DNA from: JAIRQK01 sp047974135
GTDB lineage: Bacteria > Campylobacterota > Campylobacteria > Campylobacterales > Campylobacteraceae
DNA: 11,449 bases
Assembly (NCBI GenBank): GCA_047974135.1
Contig: JBKECC010000081.1
Location: 1 to 11,449 of the forward strand
Direction: 5' to 3'
Of the stretch, positions 1 through 6,864 are shown one piece after another. Numbering within the stretch: position 1 is the first letter of the stretch; the number at the start of each line of letters is the position of its first letter. The position numbers were made by a program, and so were the translations under genes. The notes under the pieces were generated by a model that saw only the letters and a program-made list of their open reading frames with translations, made no database searches and was not told where the DNA came from.

Positions 1-6
1 AATTTT

Positions 7-30
7 AGAGTAAAATATTTTTTTTACTCT
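7..30. other. AT-rich inverted repeat upstream of aroB
   Basis: A perfect 9-bp inverted repeat (AGAGTAAAA at 7-15 and TTTTACTCT at 22-30) flanks a 6-base loop. It could be a weak terminator of a gene lying to the left of the window, or an element upstream of the aroB promoter. It has only two G-C pairs per arm and no clear U-run after it on either strand, so its role is uncertain. Confidence 0.35.
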
Positions 31-49
31 TAAATGATAATATTTTAAG

Positions 50-55
50 TATAAT
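50..55 (+). promoter_or_regulatory. Putative -10 box of the aroB operon promoter
   Basis: A perfect TATAAT lies 21 bases before the aroB start, in a very AT-rich stretch. No good -35 hexamer is seen. From general knowledge, sigma-70 promoters in Campylobacterota often lack a conserved -35 and instead have T-rich stretches upstream, as here. Transcription would begin near base 62 and give a short leader containing the AGGGA ribosome binding site (66-70). This is the only convincing promoter in front of the five-gene plus-strand operon. Confidence 0.55.
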
Positions 56-76
56 ACCTAAAATTAGGGAAAATAG

Positions 77-1120
77 ATGAAAATAGATATAGATATAGTA
101 CCTCAAAAATCACAAAATTATTCAATTTTTATAGACGAATTAAAAGAGCTAACTCTAAATGCAAAAGTTGCAATTATTACAAATCCAACAGTTGCAAGTT
201 TTCATCTTGAAGATGTAAAAAGTAAAATCGTTGCACGTGAGTTACATGTAGTTACTATCCCAGACGGCGAAGAGTATAAAAATCTTGAAACTATTGAGAT
301 GATTTTAAATGAACTTTTTACATGTAGACTTGATAGAAAGTCTGTACTCATTGCTCTTGGTGGCGGAGTTATAGGAGATATGACTGGGTTTGTGGCTTCG
401 ATTTACCAAAGAGGTATAGATTTTATACAAATTCCAACAACGCTTTTAGCTCAAGTTGATGCTAGTGTTGGTGGAAAAACAGGTGTAAACAATAGTTTTG
501 GTAAAAACCTTATAGGTTCATTTTATCAGCCAATAGCAGTATATTGTGAAAGCAGGTATTTAAAAACACTACCAAAAAGAGAGTTTAGCGCTGGTATTGC
601 TGAAATTATAAAAATGGCTGTAACTTTTGATAGAGAATTTTTTACTTGGCTAGAGAGTGCTGATTTTAAAAATGATGATGATTTAAGATATGCTATAAAA
701 AAATGTGTAGAGATTAAAGCAAGAGTTGTATCTCTTGATGAAAAAGAGCAGGGAATTAGAGCTGTTTTAAATTATGGACACACTTTTGGGCATGTTATTG
801 AGCATGAAATGGGATATGGAACTTATTTGCATGGCGAAGCTGTTTCTATGGGCATTGTTATGGCAAATGAGTTAGCGCTAAAACTTGGATTTATAAAAAA
901 AGATGATGCAAAAAGAGTGGAAGATTTGCTTAAAAAACATGACTTGCCTACAAGATATAAATTAAAAAATGTTGACAAATTTTATGACGAATTTTTCCTT
1001 GATAAAAAAAGCAGTAACGCTAAAATCACCTTTATATTGCCAAACTCTATAGGAAATTATGTGATGAAAAACGATATAGATGAAAAATTAGTAAAAGAGA
1101 CACTAAGGACGTTCTTATAA
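77..1120 (+). CDS. aroB: 3-dehydroquinate synthase
   Basis: This cytoplasmic enzyme converts DAHP to 3-dehydroquinate, the second step of the shikimate pathway to aromatic amino acids and folate. The 347-residue protein has the normal family length. The NAD-binding loop GGGVIGD is at 95-101, followed by the conserved QVDASVGGKTGVN block (126-138). The expected zinc ligands are Glu176 (AEIIK), His235 (in GHTFGH, 234-239) and His252 (in LHGEA, 251-255); His239 is also present. The ATG at 77 has an AGGGA ribosome binding site six bases upstream. The stop overlaps the next start in TAATG, so it is the first gene of the operon. Two copies of the palindrome core TACATGTA fall inside it (243-250 and 319-326). 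All recognisable active-site residues are intact. Confidence 0.97.
   Translation: MKIDIDIVPQKSQNYSIFIDELKELTLNAKVAIITNPTVASFHLEDVKSKIVARELHVVTIPDGEEYKNLETIEMILNELFTCRLDRKSVLIALGGGVIGDMTGFVASIYQRGIDFIQIPTTLLAQVDASVGGKTGVNNSFGKNLIGSFYQPIAVYCESRYLKTLPKREFSAGIAEIIKMAVTFDREFFTWLESADFKNDDDLRYAIKKCVEIKARVVSLDEKEQGIRAVLNYGHTFGHVIEHEMGYGTYLHGEAVSMGIVMANELALKLGFIKKDDAKRVEDLLKKHDLPTRYKLKNVDKFYDEFFLDKKSSNAKITFILPNSIGNYVMKNDIDEKLVKETLRTFL
243..250. repeat. TACATGTA palindrome core, copy 1
   Basis: Core copy in aroB, read in frame as Leu-His-Val (residues 56-58). The flanks are TTACATGTAG, so the outer arms are incomplete. Confidence 0.75.
319..326. repeat. TACATGTA palindrome core, copy 2
   Basis: Core copy in aroB, read in frame as Phe-Thr-Cys-Arg (residues 81-84), a different frame from copy 1. 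The left arm is complete (TTTACATGTAGA) and the right arm is degenerate. Confidence 0.75.
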
Positions 1121-2808
1121 TGAAAAAAATTATACTTCTTCTTTTTACATGTAACATTATTTTGTTTGCAAACAATACAACTCATCTAAATATATCAAAT
1201 ATAACACATAGCAATATTTTAAGTGGTATAAATAATGACACGGAAGAAATTTTGCGTATGCAAGCAGAAGAAAAACAGCGTATTTTAGATGTAAAAATTA
1301 GTGAATTAGTAACAAAAATAAACGATATAGACAATATAAACAAAAACAATGTTTGGGTTGTAAGACATGAAAATTATCAACAATATAACGTTTTAAGCAA
1401 AGAGTTAGAGGTAATAGAAAATGAGTTAAGATGGCTTCCTCACAATGCCGATTCAGGAAGATTGCAAGAAAAAATGGATGAGTATTTAAAACAAAAACTC
1501 ACAGTTGAGAAAAAACTTGAATCACTATCTGAGTTTAAAGATGCTCCTTATTCTGGTCTCTTAAAAGCTCCGGATGTTCCTGAAGTTCCAAAGATAACAA
1601 ATCCGATAGCTTTGATAAATGGTTACTCATACATAAAACAGTTAAAACAAGAATCTGATGATTATAAAAAATTGATGACAGATTTAGAGGGTCTCATAGG
1701 CAGGCTGAAAACAAAAGAGAACCTTCTTTTACAACTTAACAATTTAAGACAAGATGAAAATACTGTAAAAGAGTACAACAAAAATCAAGTAAGTATTAGC
1801 GAGTTTAACCAAGCATTTGACATAACCTCAACAGCTTACAATGTGTATGAAAAAAAGATAAATGAATCAATAGACAAAGCAAGTGTTGCCATAAAAGCGC
1901 AGATAAAACACGCACTAAGTATCTTAATATCAATCGTTGTTATCATACTTATCTCATTTTTATTAAAGTATCTATTTAAAAAATTTATGACAAATACAGA
2001 CAATGCATATATAGTAAATAAAGTAATAAACATCTTTAACGTTACTATCATCATTTTAATCTTACTCTTTGCATACATTGACAACATGACTTACATGATT
2101 GCCATCCTGGGTGTGGCTTCAGCTGGTGTTGCCATCGCCATGAAAGATATGTTTATGAATGTTCTTGGTTGGATGGTCATCACTTTTGGTGGAAGTTTTA
2201 GGGTTGGAGATAGGATAAAAGTACGTAAAGATGGACTTTCATATGTTGGTGATATCATAGATATTTCTTTAATGAGAATCACAATGTATGAAGATGTAAC
2301 ATTAACAACTTACCTGGAAAACAAAAGAAGTGGTAGGATAGTTTTTGTTCCAAACAACTATATATTTACAACACTAATCGCAAACTACACTCATGAGAGT
2401 ATAAAGACAGTTTGGGATGGGCTTTATATAACTATCACATTTGATTCAAACTATAAAAAAGCTATGTATATTATCAAAGAGATTACAAAAAAATACTCAA
2501 AAGGTTATACAGATATAGCAAGAAAACAGTTAAATCTACTCCGCCGTCAGTATAGTTTAAAAAATACAACAGTGGAACCTCGTATATTTTCTTTTATAGA
2601 GCCTCACGGACTTACCATACACGTTTGGTTTATGACTAACTCTTACGCTGCTCTTGCTCTTAGAAGTACTATAAGTGGCGAAGTGATTGATGCTATAAAT
2701 AAAGAGAGCGATATAGTTATAGCATATCCAACGCAAACACTAAACTTAAGACAAGCACCAAAAGTTAGACAGCCAAAAGACCCAGAAGAGGGGATTGACG
2801 TAGTTTAA
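1120..2808 (+). CDS. MscS-family mechanosensitive channel with large periplasmic domain
   Basis: This is a 562-residue inner-membrane channel of the MscS superfamily, a group that releases solutes under osmotic downshock. A signal peptide (about 1-17) is followed by a periplasmic region rich in Lys, Glu and Leu with probable coiled coils (about 45-140 and 170-260). Transmembrane helices lie at about 264-286 and 301-320. The pore helix 324-357 carries the Gly/Ala-rich GVASAGVAIA, then the FRVGDRIKV entry to the beta domain (360-368). The conserved FVPNN (409-413) ends the beta domain, and an alpha/beta C-terminal domain runs to about 540. The segment between the DIIDISLMRIT strand and FVPNN (about 390-408) is longer than in short MscS proteins. 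The ATG overlaps the aroB stop, with AAGGA at 1105-1109 as ribosome binding site. Assignment to the family is firm; gating and ion selectivity cannot be read from sequence. Confidence 0.9.
   Translation: MKKIILLLFTCNIILFANNTTHLNISNITHSNILSGINNDTEEILRMQAEEKQRILDVKISELVTKINDIDNINKNNVWVVRHENYQQYNVLSKELEVIENELRWLPHNADSGRLQEKMDEYLKQKLTVEKKLESLSEFKDAPYSGLLKAPDVPEVPKITNPIALINGYSYIKQLKQESDDYKKLMTDLEGLIGRLKTKENLLLQLNNLRQDENTVKEYNKNQVSISEFNQAFDITSTAYNVYEKKINESIDKASVAIKAQIKHALSILISIVVIILISFLLKYLFKKFMTNTDNAYIVNKVINIFNVTIIILILLFAYIDNMTYMIAILGVASAGVAIAMKDMFMNVLGWMVITFGGSFRVGDRIKVRKDGLSYVGDIIDISLMRITMYEDVTLTTYLENKRSGRIVFVPNNYIFTTLIANYTHESIKTVWDGLYITITFDSNYKKAMYIIKEITKKYSKGYTDIARKQLNLLRRQYSLKNTTVEPRIFSFIEPHGLTIHVWFMTNSYAALALRSTISGEVIDAINKESDIVIAYPTQTLNLRQAPKVRQPKDPEEGIDVV
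1146..1153. repeat. TACATGTA palindrome core, copy 3
   Basis: Core copy in the signal-peptide codons of the MscS-family gene (Phe-Thr-Cys-Asn, residues 9-12). The left arm TTTACATGTAA is complete except for the final base. Confidence 0.75.
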
Positions 2809-4067
2809 TGAGTATGACAAATTTAAAGCAAAAAGTATTTTTTAAAACATTTGGTTGTAGAACAAATATCTACGATACACAAGTGATGATTGAGAAATTA
2901 AAAGATTTTGATGTGGTGGATTCTGAAGAGATAGCTGATATTGTTATAGTAAACTCATGCACTGTTACAAATGGTGCAGATAGTGGCGTTAGAAATTATA
3001 TATCAAAGCAAAACACTCTTGGCAAAAAAGTAATCATAGCAGGATGCGGAGCTTTTAGTAAGGGTGAAGAACTTTTCACAAAGAAAAAAGTTTTTGGAGT
3101 TTTAGGACACTCTGAAAAAGAGAATATAAACGAACTTTTGTCCTTTAAAAATCCATTTTTAAAAATGGGCGATTTAAACTCGGTAGATGAAACTATAGTG
3201 GCAGACTACCAAGGTAAATGTAAAGCTTTTATAAAAATTCAAGAAGGATGTAACTTTAACTGTAGTTATTGCATCATACCAACGGTGCGTGGGCGAGCAA
3301 GAAGTGCGGATGAAGCTAAGATTTTAGAACAGGTTGAAAAACTCTCACTTAATGGCTTTGGAGAGTTTGTTCTAACTGGCACAAATATAGGAAGTTACGG
3401 AAGAGACAAAAACACGTCTTTAGGAGATTTACTTAAAAAGATAAGCAATGTAAGAGGTGTTAGACGCGTAAGACTTGGAAGCATTGAACCTATTCAAATT
3501 GATGAAAGTTTTAGAGAGATTTTAAAAGAGAGTTGGTTGGAACGTCATTTACATATAGCTCTTCAACACACAAATGAAGAGATGTTGCGTCTTATGAGAA
3601 GAAGAAACACTTACAAAAAAGATTTAGAACTTTTTAATGAGTTAGGCGAACTTGGATACGCTCTTGGAACCGATTTTATAGTTGGTCACCCAGGAGAAAG
3701 CATGGAGATTTGGCAAGATGCGATAAAAAACTTCTCTAAATTACCAATAACACACATACACGCTTTTTGTTACTCAGTAAGAGGGGGAACATATTCCGCT
3801 TCACTACATCCGCAAATAAATGGAAATGTAGCAAAAGAGAGATTGAAAGAGTTAGAAGAGATAGTAAAGGAAAACAACTTTAACTTTAGAAAAAAGCAAA
3901 ACACTCCCCTTGAAGTTTTAATTGAAGAGGAAAAAAATGGTTATTTTACTGGATATGATCAGTTCTATAACCGCATAAATATAAAATCAAAAAATGATAT
4001 AACAAAAGAGTGGATTAGTATAAAAGAGTATGATGTAAATATGGAGGGCAATTATGCAACTATTTAA
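2808..4067 (+). CDS. mtaB: tRNA (N6-L-threonylcarbamoyladenosine37-C2)-methylthiotransferase, MtaB type
   Basis: This radical-SAM enzyme of the MiaB/MtaB family adds a methylthio group to t6A37 of ANN-decoding tRNAs. The 419-residue protein has three parts. The N-terminal domain carries the second cluster's cysteines Cys17 (TFGCRTN), Cys51 (NSCTVTN) and Cys80 (AGCGAF). The radical-SAM core has CNFNCSYC with Cys148, Cys152 and Cys155. A C-terminal TRAM-like domain runs from about 365. The Cys-Arg-Thr-Asn form of the first motif and overall length favour MtaB over MiaB (ms2i6A) and RimO, though the exact tRNA substrate is inferred. The usual LPLQSGS motif reads ALQHTNEE (251-258), which I recall as typical of Campylobacterota homologues. 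The ATG at 2808 overlaps the previous stop in TAATG; an ATG at 2814 is a possible alternative. The 3' end overlaps the next gene by 14 bases. Confidence 0.92.
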   Translation: MSMTNLKQKVFFKTFGCRTNIYDTQVMIEKLKDFDVVDSEEIADIVIVNSCTVTNGADSGVRNYISKQNTLGKKVIIAGCGAFSKGEELFTKKKVFGVLGHSEKENINELLSFKNPFLKMGDLNSVDETIVADYQGKCKAFIKIQEGCNFNCSYCIIPTVRGRARSADEAKILEQVEKLSLNGFGEFVLTGTNIGSYGRDKNTSLGDLLKKISNVRGVRRVRLGSIEPIQIDESFREILKESWLERHLHIALQHTNEEMLRLMRRRNTYKKDLELFNELGELGYALGTDFIVGHPGESMEIWQDAIKNFSKLPITHIHAFCYSVRGGTYSASLHPQINGNVAKERLKELEEIVKENNFNFRKKQNTPLEVLIEEEKNGYFTGYDQFYNRINIKSKNDITKEWISIKEYDVNMEGNYATI

Positions 4068-5718
4068 GATTGGAAAATTACAAATTATAGTGATGCTTTT
4101 TTGTATTTTGATTTTGCTTTTTATGTATGTTTTTGCAAAAAATAGCCCAAAACCTATCGACTTTTACGCTTATGATAGTTTTGTAACAACTAACGATATA
4201 AGTAGTGCAAAGATTTTAGGTGATGAGGTTATTATATATACAAGTAAAGGTACTTATAGCATAGTAAAAGATGCCGTAAATATAAGTGAACTCTCAAAAC
4301 TAACTCCTATTGAAGTTGAAACAGTAGTGCAAAAAGAGAGTGATTGGTTTTTGATTTTTCTTATGATGGTTGCTCTTTTTGGAGCGTTGTATTATTTCAG
4401 AACTAAAAAAACCAAGGTAGAATTTTATCAAAATGAAACTCAAAATAAAAATATAGCAATAGAACAAGACCCACTGGGTAGCTTAAATATATCGCCATCA
4501 ACTTCAAAGGTAAAATTTAGCGATGTTGCTGGTATTGAAGAAGTTAAAGAGGAGTTAACGGAGATAGTTGACTTTTTGAAAAATCCAAATAAATACCAAA
4601 AGATGAATATAAAACTTCCTCGTGGAGTTTTGCTTGTAGGTCCTCCTGGAGTTGGAAAAACACTTGTGGCAAAGGCTGTTGCAGGAGAGGCAAATGTGCC
4701 ATTTTTTTATCAAAGTGGCGCAAGTTTTGTGCAAATATATGTTGGTATGGGAGCAAAAAGAGTAAGAGAGCTTTTTTCTATTGCAAAAAGAAATGCACCT
4801 TCCATCATTTTTATAGATGAGATTGATGCTGTTGGTAAGGCAAGAGGCGGTATGAGAAATGATGAAAGAGAAGCCACGCTAAACCAACTTTTAACAGAAA
4901 TGGATGGATTTGAAGACAATTCTGGCGTTATAGTAATTGCTGCAACAAATAAGATAGAGATGATTGATGATGCACTTTTACGCTCTGGCAGATTTGATAG
5001 ACGTGTTTTTATCTCGCTTCCAGATATGCAAGATAGAGTAAAAATTCTTGAGACATACTTAAAAGATAAAAACCATAACATTGACATTAAAAATATAGCA
5101 AAAATAACAGTTGGATTTAACGGAGCAGCACTTGCAACTTTAGTAAATGAAGCAGCTATAAATGCTCTTAGAAATGGCAAAAAAATCATAGAAAACGATG
5201 ACTTTTTAGCAGTTCGCGACAAAGTACTACTTGGAAAAATGAGAGTTATGCAACTTGGCGACAAAGAAAAAGTAGTCCAAGCAACTTATCAAGCAGCAAA
5301 GGCACTTTCAGCTTACTGGTTTGAAGTTGAGTTTGATAAAATTTCTTTGATTGGTGACTTTACAAAAGAGTTAGATAAAGAGATAGAGTCAAAATCAGAA
5401 CTTCTCTCAAAAGTCAAAGTTGCACTCTCTGGCATTGCGATTTTAAAAATAAAATATGGTGAGAGTTACTCAAACTCGGCTGAAGATTTAAACAAGGCAA
5501 GAAGAGTGGCTTCTTCAATGGTTGAAAAGTACGCGATGGGTGAAAAACTTTTACCAGTTGCTCACGATATAGAAAAGCTTTTAAGTGATTCGCTTGCTGA
5601 AATTGAAAAATTTTTAGAGGGTATGCAAAAACCACTTGAAGATATAACCAAGATTTTAATAGAAGAAGAGAGTCTAACAAAGGCAAAGATAAAAGAGATT
5701 TTAAGTGAGTCTTTTTAA
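4054..5718 (+). CDS. FtsH-like membrane AAA ATPase lacking the protease motif (probable pseudoprotease)
   Basis: This 554-residue inner-membrane protein has the full FtsH layout: TM1 (about 11-28), a short periplasmic domain, TM2 (about 98-115) and a cytosolic AAA module. Walker A GPPGVGKT is at 196-203, the pore loop QIYVGMG at 227-233, Walker B IIFIDE at 251-256, and the second region of homology ends in GRFDRR (312-317). ATP hydrolysis and substrate threading therefore look intact. The M41 peptidase region is degenerate: where FtsH has AYHEAGHA this protein has ATYQAAKA (410-417), so HEAGH has become YQAAK. The third zinc ligand, in the SND motif of E. coli FtsH, appears to survive as Asp478. 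The protein is about 80-90 residues shorter than typical FtsH, mostly by loss around the protease core. The start is set by GGAGGG at 4043-4048, five bases before ATG. Likely a chaperone, unfoldase or regulator of a true FtsH encoded elsewhere; that role is inference. Confidence 0.88.
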   Translation: MQLFKIGKLQIIVMLFCILILLFMYVFAKNSPKPIDFYAYDSFVTTNDISSAKILGDEVIIYTSKGTYSIVKDAVNISELSKLTPIEVETVVQKESDWFLIFLMMVALFGALYYFRTKKTKVEFYQNETQNKNIAIEQDPLGSLNISPSTSKVKFSDVAGIEEVKEELTEIVDFLKNPNKYQKMNIKLPRGVLLVGPPGVGKTLVAKAVAGEANVPFFYQSGASFVQIYVGMGAKRVRELFSIAKRNAPSIIFIDEIDAVGKARGGMRNDEREATLNQLLTEMDGFEDNSGVIVIAATNKIEMIDDALLRSGRFDRRVFISLPDMQDRVKILETYLKDKNHNIDIKNIAKITVGFNGAALATLVNEAAINALRNGKKIIENDDFLAVRDKVLLGKMRVMQLGDKEKVVQATYQAAKALSAYWFEVEFDKISLIGDFTKELDKEIESKSELLSKVKVALSGIAILKIKYGESYSNSAEDLNKARRVASSMVEKYAMGEKLLPVAHDIEKLLSDSLAEIEKFLEGMQKPLEDITKILIEEESLTKAKIKEILSESF

Positions 5719-5721
5719 AAG

Positions 5722-5733
5722 TTTACATGTAAA
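5722..5733. repeat. TTTACATGTAAA palindrome, full copy A (copy 4 of 9)
   Basis: A complete 12-bp palindrome in the 24-base gap between the FtsH-like gene and mogA. Its last bases run into the mogA ribosome binding site AAGGA (5732-5736), so anything bound here would sit directly against the mogA initiation region. Confidence 0.85.
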
Positions 5734-5736
5734 GGA
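5732..5736 (+). promoter_or_regulatory. mogA ribosome binding site deciding a TTG start
   Basis: AAGGA lies six bases before the TTG at 5743. This spacing supports TTG as the real start, because no ATG occurs near the position where the conserved MogA N-terminus (IKIGILTLSDR) begins. The site overlaps the end of palindrome copy A. Confidence 0.65.
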
Positions 5737-5742
5737 CAAAAA

Positions 5743-6267
5743 TTGATAAAGATAGGTATTTTAACTCTTTCTGATCGTGCAAGTGCAGGCATTTACGAAG
5801 ACATATCAGGTCGCGCTGTGATTGATACATTAAAGGAGTATTTAAAAAGTGAATTTACACCAGTTTATAAAGTTATTCCTGATGACGAAGAAACTATCGA
5901 GCAAGAACTTATAAAGATGTGTGATGCTGAAAAGTGTTGCTTGGTTGTAACAACTGGTGGAACAGGGCCAGCCCTGCGTGATGTAACTCCAGAAGCAACT
6001 GAGAGGGTTTGTCAAAAGATGATGCCAGGATTTGGCGAACTTATGCGTCAAACAAGCATAAAATATGTTCCAACAGCAATTCTCTCAAGACAGACAGCTG
6101 GCATTCGTGGAAATAGTTTAATTGTAAATCTTCCAGGAAAACCAAAGTCCATTCGTGAGTGTTTAGACGCTGTATTTCCTGCTATTCCATACTGTATAGA
6201 TTTGATTGAAGGTCCATTTTTAGAGTGCAACGAAAATGTTATAAAAGCTTTTCGCCCAAAGAAATAG
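5743..6267 (+). CDS. mogA: Molybdopterin adenylyltransferase
   Basis: This cytoplasmic enzyme adenylates molybdopterin before molybdenum insertion, in molybdenum cofactor biosynthesis. The 174-residue single MoCF-biosynthesis domain shows SDRASAG (10-16), TTGGTGPALRDVTPEAT (70-86), MPGFGELMRQ (94-103), PTAILSRQ (110-117) and LPGKPKSI (130-137), all close to E. coli MogA from memory. It starts with TTG. It lies last in the plus-strand operon, 24 bases after the FtsH-like gene, and its product is needed for molybdoenzymes such as nitrate reductase or formate dehydrogenase. None of those is encoded in the window. A hairpin suited to termination begins 17 bases after the stop. Confidence 0.95.
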   Translation: MIKIGILTLSDRASAGIYEDISGRAVIDTLKEYLKSEFTPVYKVIPDDEETIEQELIKMCDAEKCCLVVTTGGTGPALRDVTPEATERVCQKMMPGFGELMRQTSIKYVPTAILSRQTAGIRGNSLIVNLPGKPKSIRECLDAVFPAIPYCIDLIEGPFLECNENVIKAFRPKK

Positions 6268-6283
6268 TTTACATGAGAGCCAT

Positions 6284-6310
6284 AAAAAAGAACAATTTCT
6301 TGTCCTTTTT
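6284..6310. terminator. Hairpin terminator between convergent operons, strongest on the minus strand
   Basis: On the minus strand AAAAAGGACAA pairs with TTGTTCTTTTT over 11 pairs, one of them G-U. It closes a GAAA tetraloop and ends in six T residues: a good intrinsic terminator for the minus-strand operon ending at 6386. On the plus strand the same stem has one A-C mismatch (91/304 of the 6200-6300 block, i.e. 6291 and 6304) and still ends in five T residues. It may therefore also stop transcription after mogA. The rest of the 118-base gap (6268-6385) contains one palindrome copy and no gene that I can support. Confidence 0.7.
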
Positions 6311-6371
6311 GGGCTCGGAACCAAAAACGCCTTGTGTATTTATGTACGGCGTGCAAAGAACTATGAAATTT

Positions 6372-6383
6372 TTTACATGTAAA
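6372..6383. repeat. TTTACATGTAAA palindrome, full copy B (copy 5 of 9)
   Basis: A complete 12-bp palindrome in the gap between the convergent operons, two bases beyond the stop codon of the small exported-protein gene. A half-site (TTTACATG followed by AG) also occurs just after the mogA stop, near 6268. Confidence 0.85.
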
Positions 6384-6385
6384 GA

Positions 6386-6853
6386 TTATTTTGCATTACA
6401 AAAAATACGAATTTTATTTATCTTATCTTCTAGGGTAATTTTATCTTTTGAAAACTCTATAAAATCCAAAGAGGTAGCATAGCCGCTTTGGTATAAGCTT
6501 TTAAGGTTTATTATTTCATCAAGAAATGGATGAGAAAGATTTACTAAATCTAAATTTTGCAGTTTTAAGATTATCTTTTTTCCTGAAAGTTCCCAAGTGT
6601 AGTTTGTGTTTTCTTTATATATAACTTCATCTTGCAGGTTTAAAAATTTTATCTTCACAAAGCCAGAACTGGTTGCTTTACCGTTTACATGTAAAGTTTC
6701 TGTTGAAATTGATGATATTTTCATTCCACTATTTGTATCCTCAAAAGGTGTTTTGCACTCCCAACTATTTTTTGTTAGGATATTTTTATCTATCTCAACA
6801 CAATAGACAAAATTACTAAGCAGTAGTAACATTAAAGCAGATATTATTTTCAT
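6386..6853 (-). CDS. Small exported protein of unknown function
   Basis: I do not recognise this 155-residue protein. It begins with a clear signal peptide (MKIISALMLLLLSNF, cleavage around 17-19). Cys18 lies at the end of it, but the preceding FVY does not match a lipobox, so a soluble periplasmic protein is more likely than a lipoprotein. The mature part alternates polar and hydrophobic residues as in beta strands. It has a Trp-Glu-Cys near its start (31-33), the pattern VNGKATSSG (56-64), YTWELSGK (85-92) and Cys152 near the end. Cys33 and Cys152 could form a disulfide. The Trp-x-Cys, NG, W-x-x-x-G spacing recalls small lipocalin-like beta-barrel proteins, a guess only. The gene starts 11 bases after the second dedA stop and is last in the metQ-dedA transcript. 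The ribosome binding site is weak (AAAGAA). Palindrome copy C lies inside it. Confidence 0.75.
   Translation of the reverse strand: MKIISALMLLLLSNFVYCVEIDKNILTKNSWECKTPFEDTNSGMKISSISTETLHVNGKATSSGFVKIKFLNLQDEVIYKENTNYTWELSGKKIILKLQNLDLVNLSHPFLDEIINLKSLYQSGYATSLDFIEFSKDKITLEDKINKIRIFCNAK
6684..6695. repeat. TTTACATGTAAA palindrome, full copy C (copy 6 of 9)
   Basis: A complete palindrome inside the small exported-protein gene. On the minus strand it encodes Leu-His-Val-Asn (residues 54-57), the same peptide as copy D in metN although the proteins are unrelated. Confidence 0.85.
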
Positions 6854-6864
6854 TAAAATTCTTT

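Noticed and set aside
7..30. Strong terminator upstream of aroB
   Set aside because: The inverted repeat is perfect but low in G+C, and neither strand shows a clear T run after it. I list it only as an inverted repeat.
4710..5264. 184-residue open frame on the minus strand inside the FtsH-like gene
   Set aside because: It lies wholly within a well-conserved AAA domain on the other strand, has no recognisable family or ribosome binding site, and has the serine- and isoleucine-rich composition of an antisense shadow.
5200..5718. FtsH-like gene as a frameshifted or decaying pseudogene
   Set aside because: The frame is open to a normal stop, the ATPase motifs are all intact and the C-terminal helices still align to FtsH. 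Loss of HExxH therefore looks like specific divergence rather than decay.
6225..6482. 85-residue plus-strand open frame after mogA
   Set aside because: It overlaps the end of mogA, the terminator hairpin, a palindrome copy and the 3' end of the exported-protein gene, and shows no family-like sequence.
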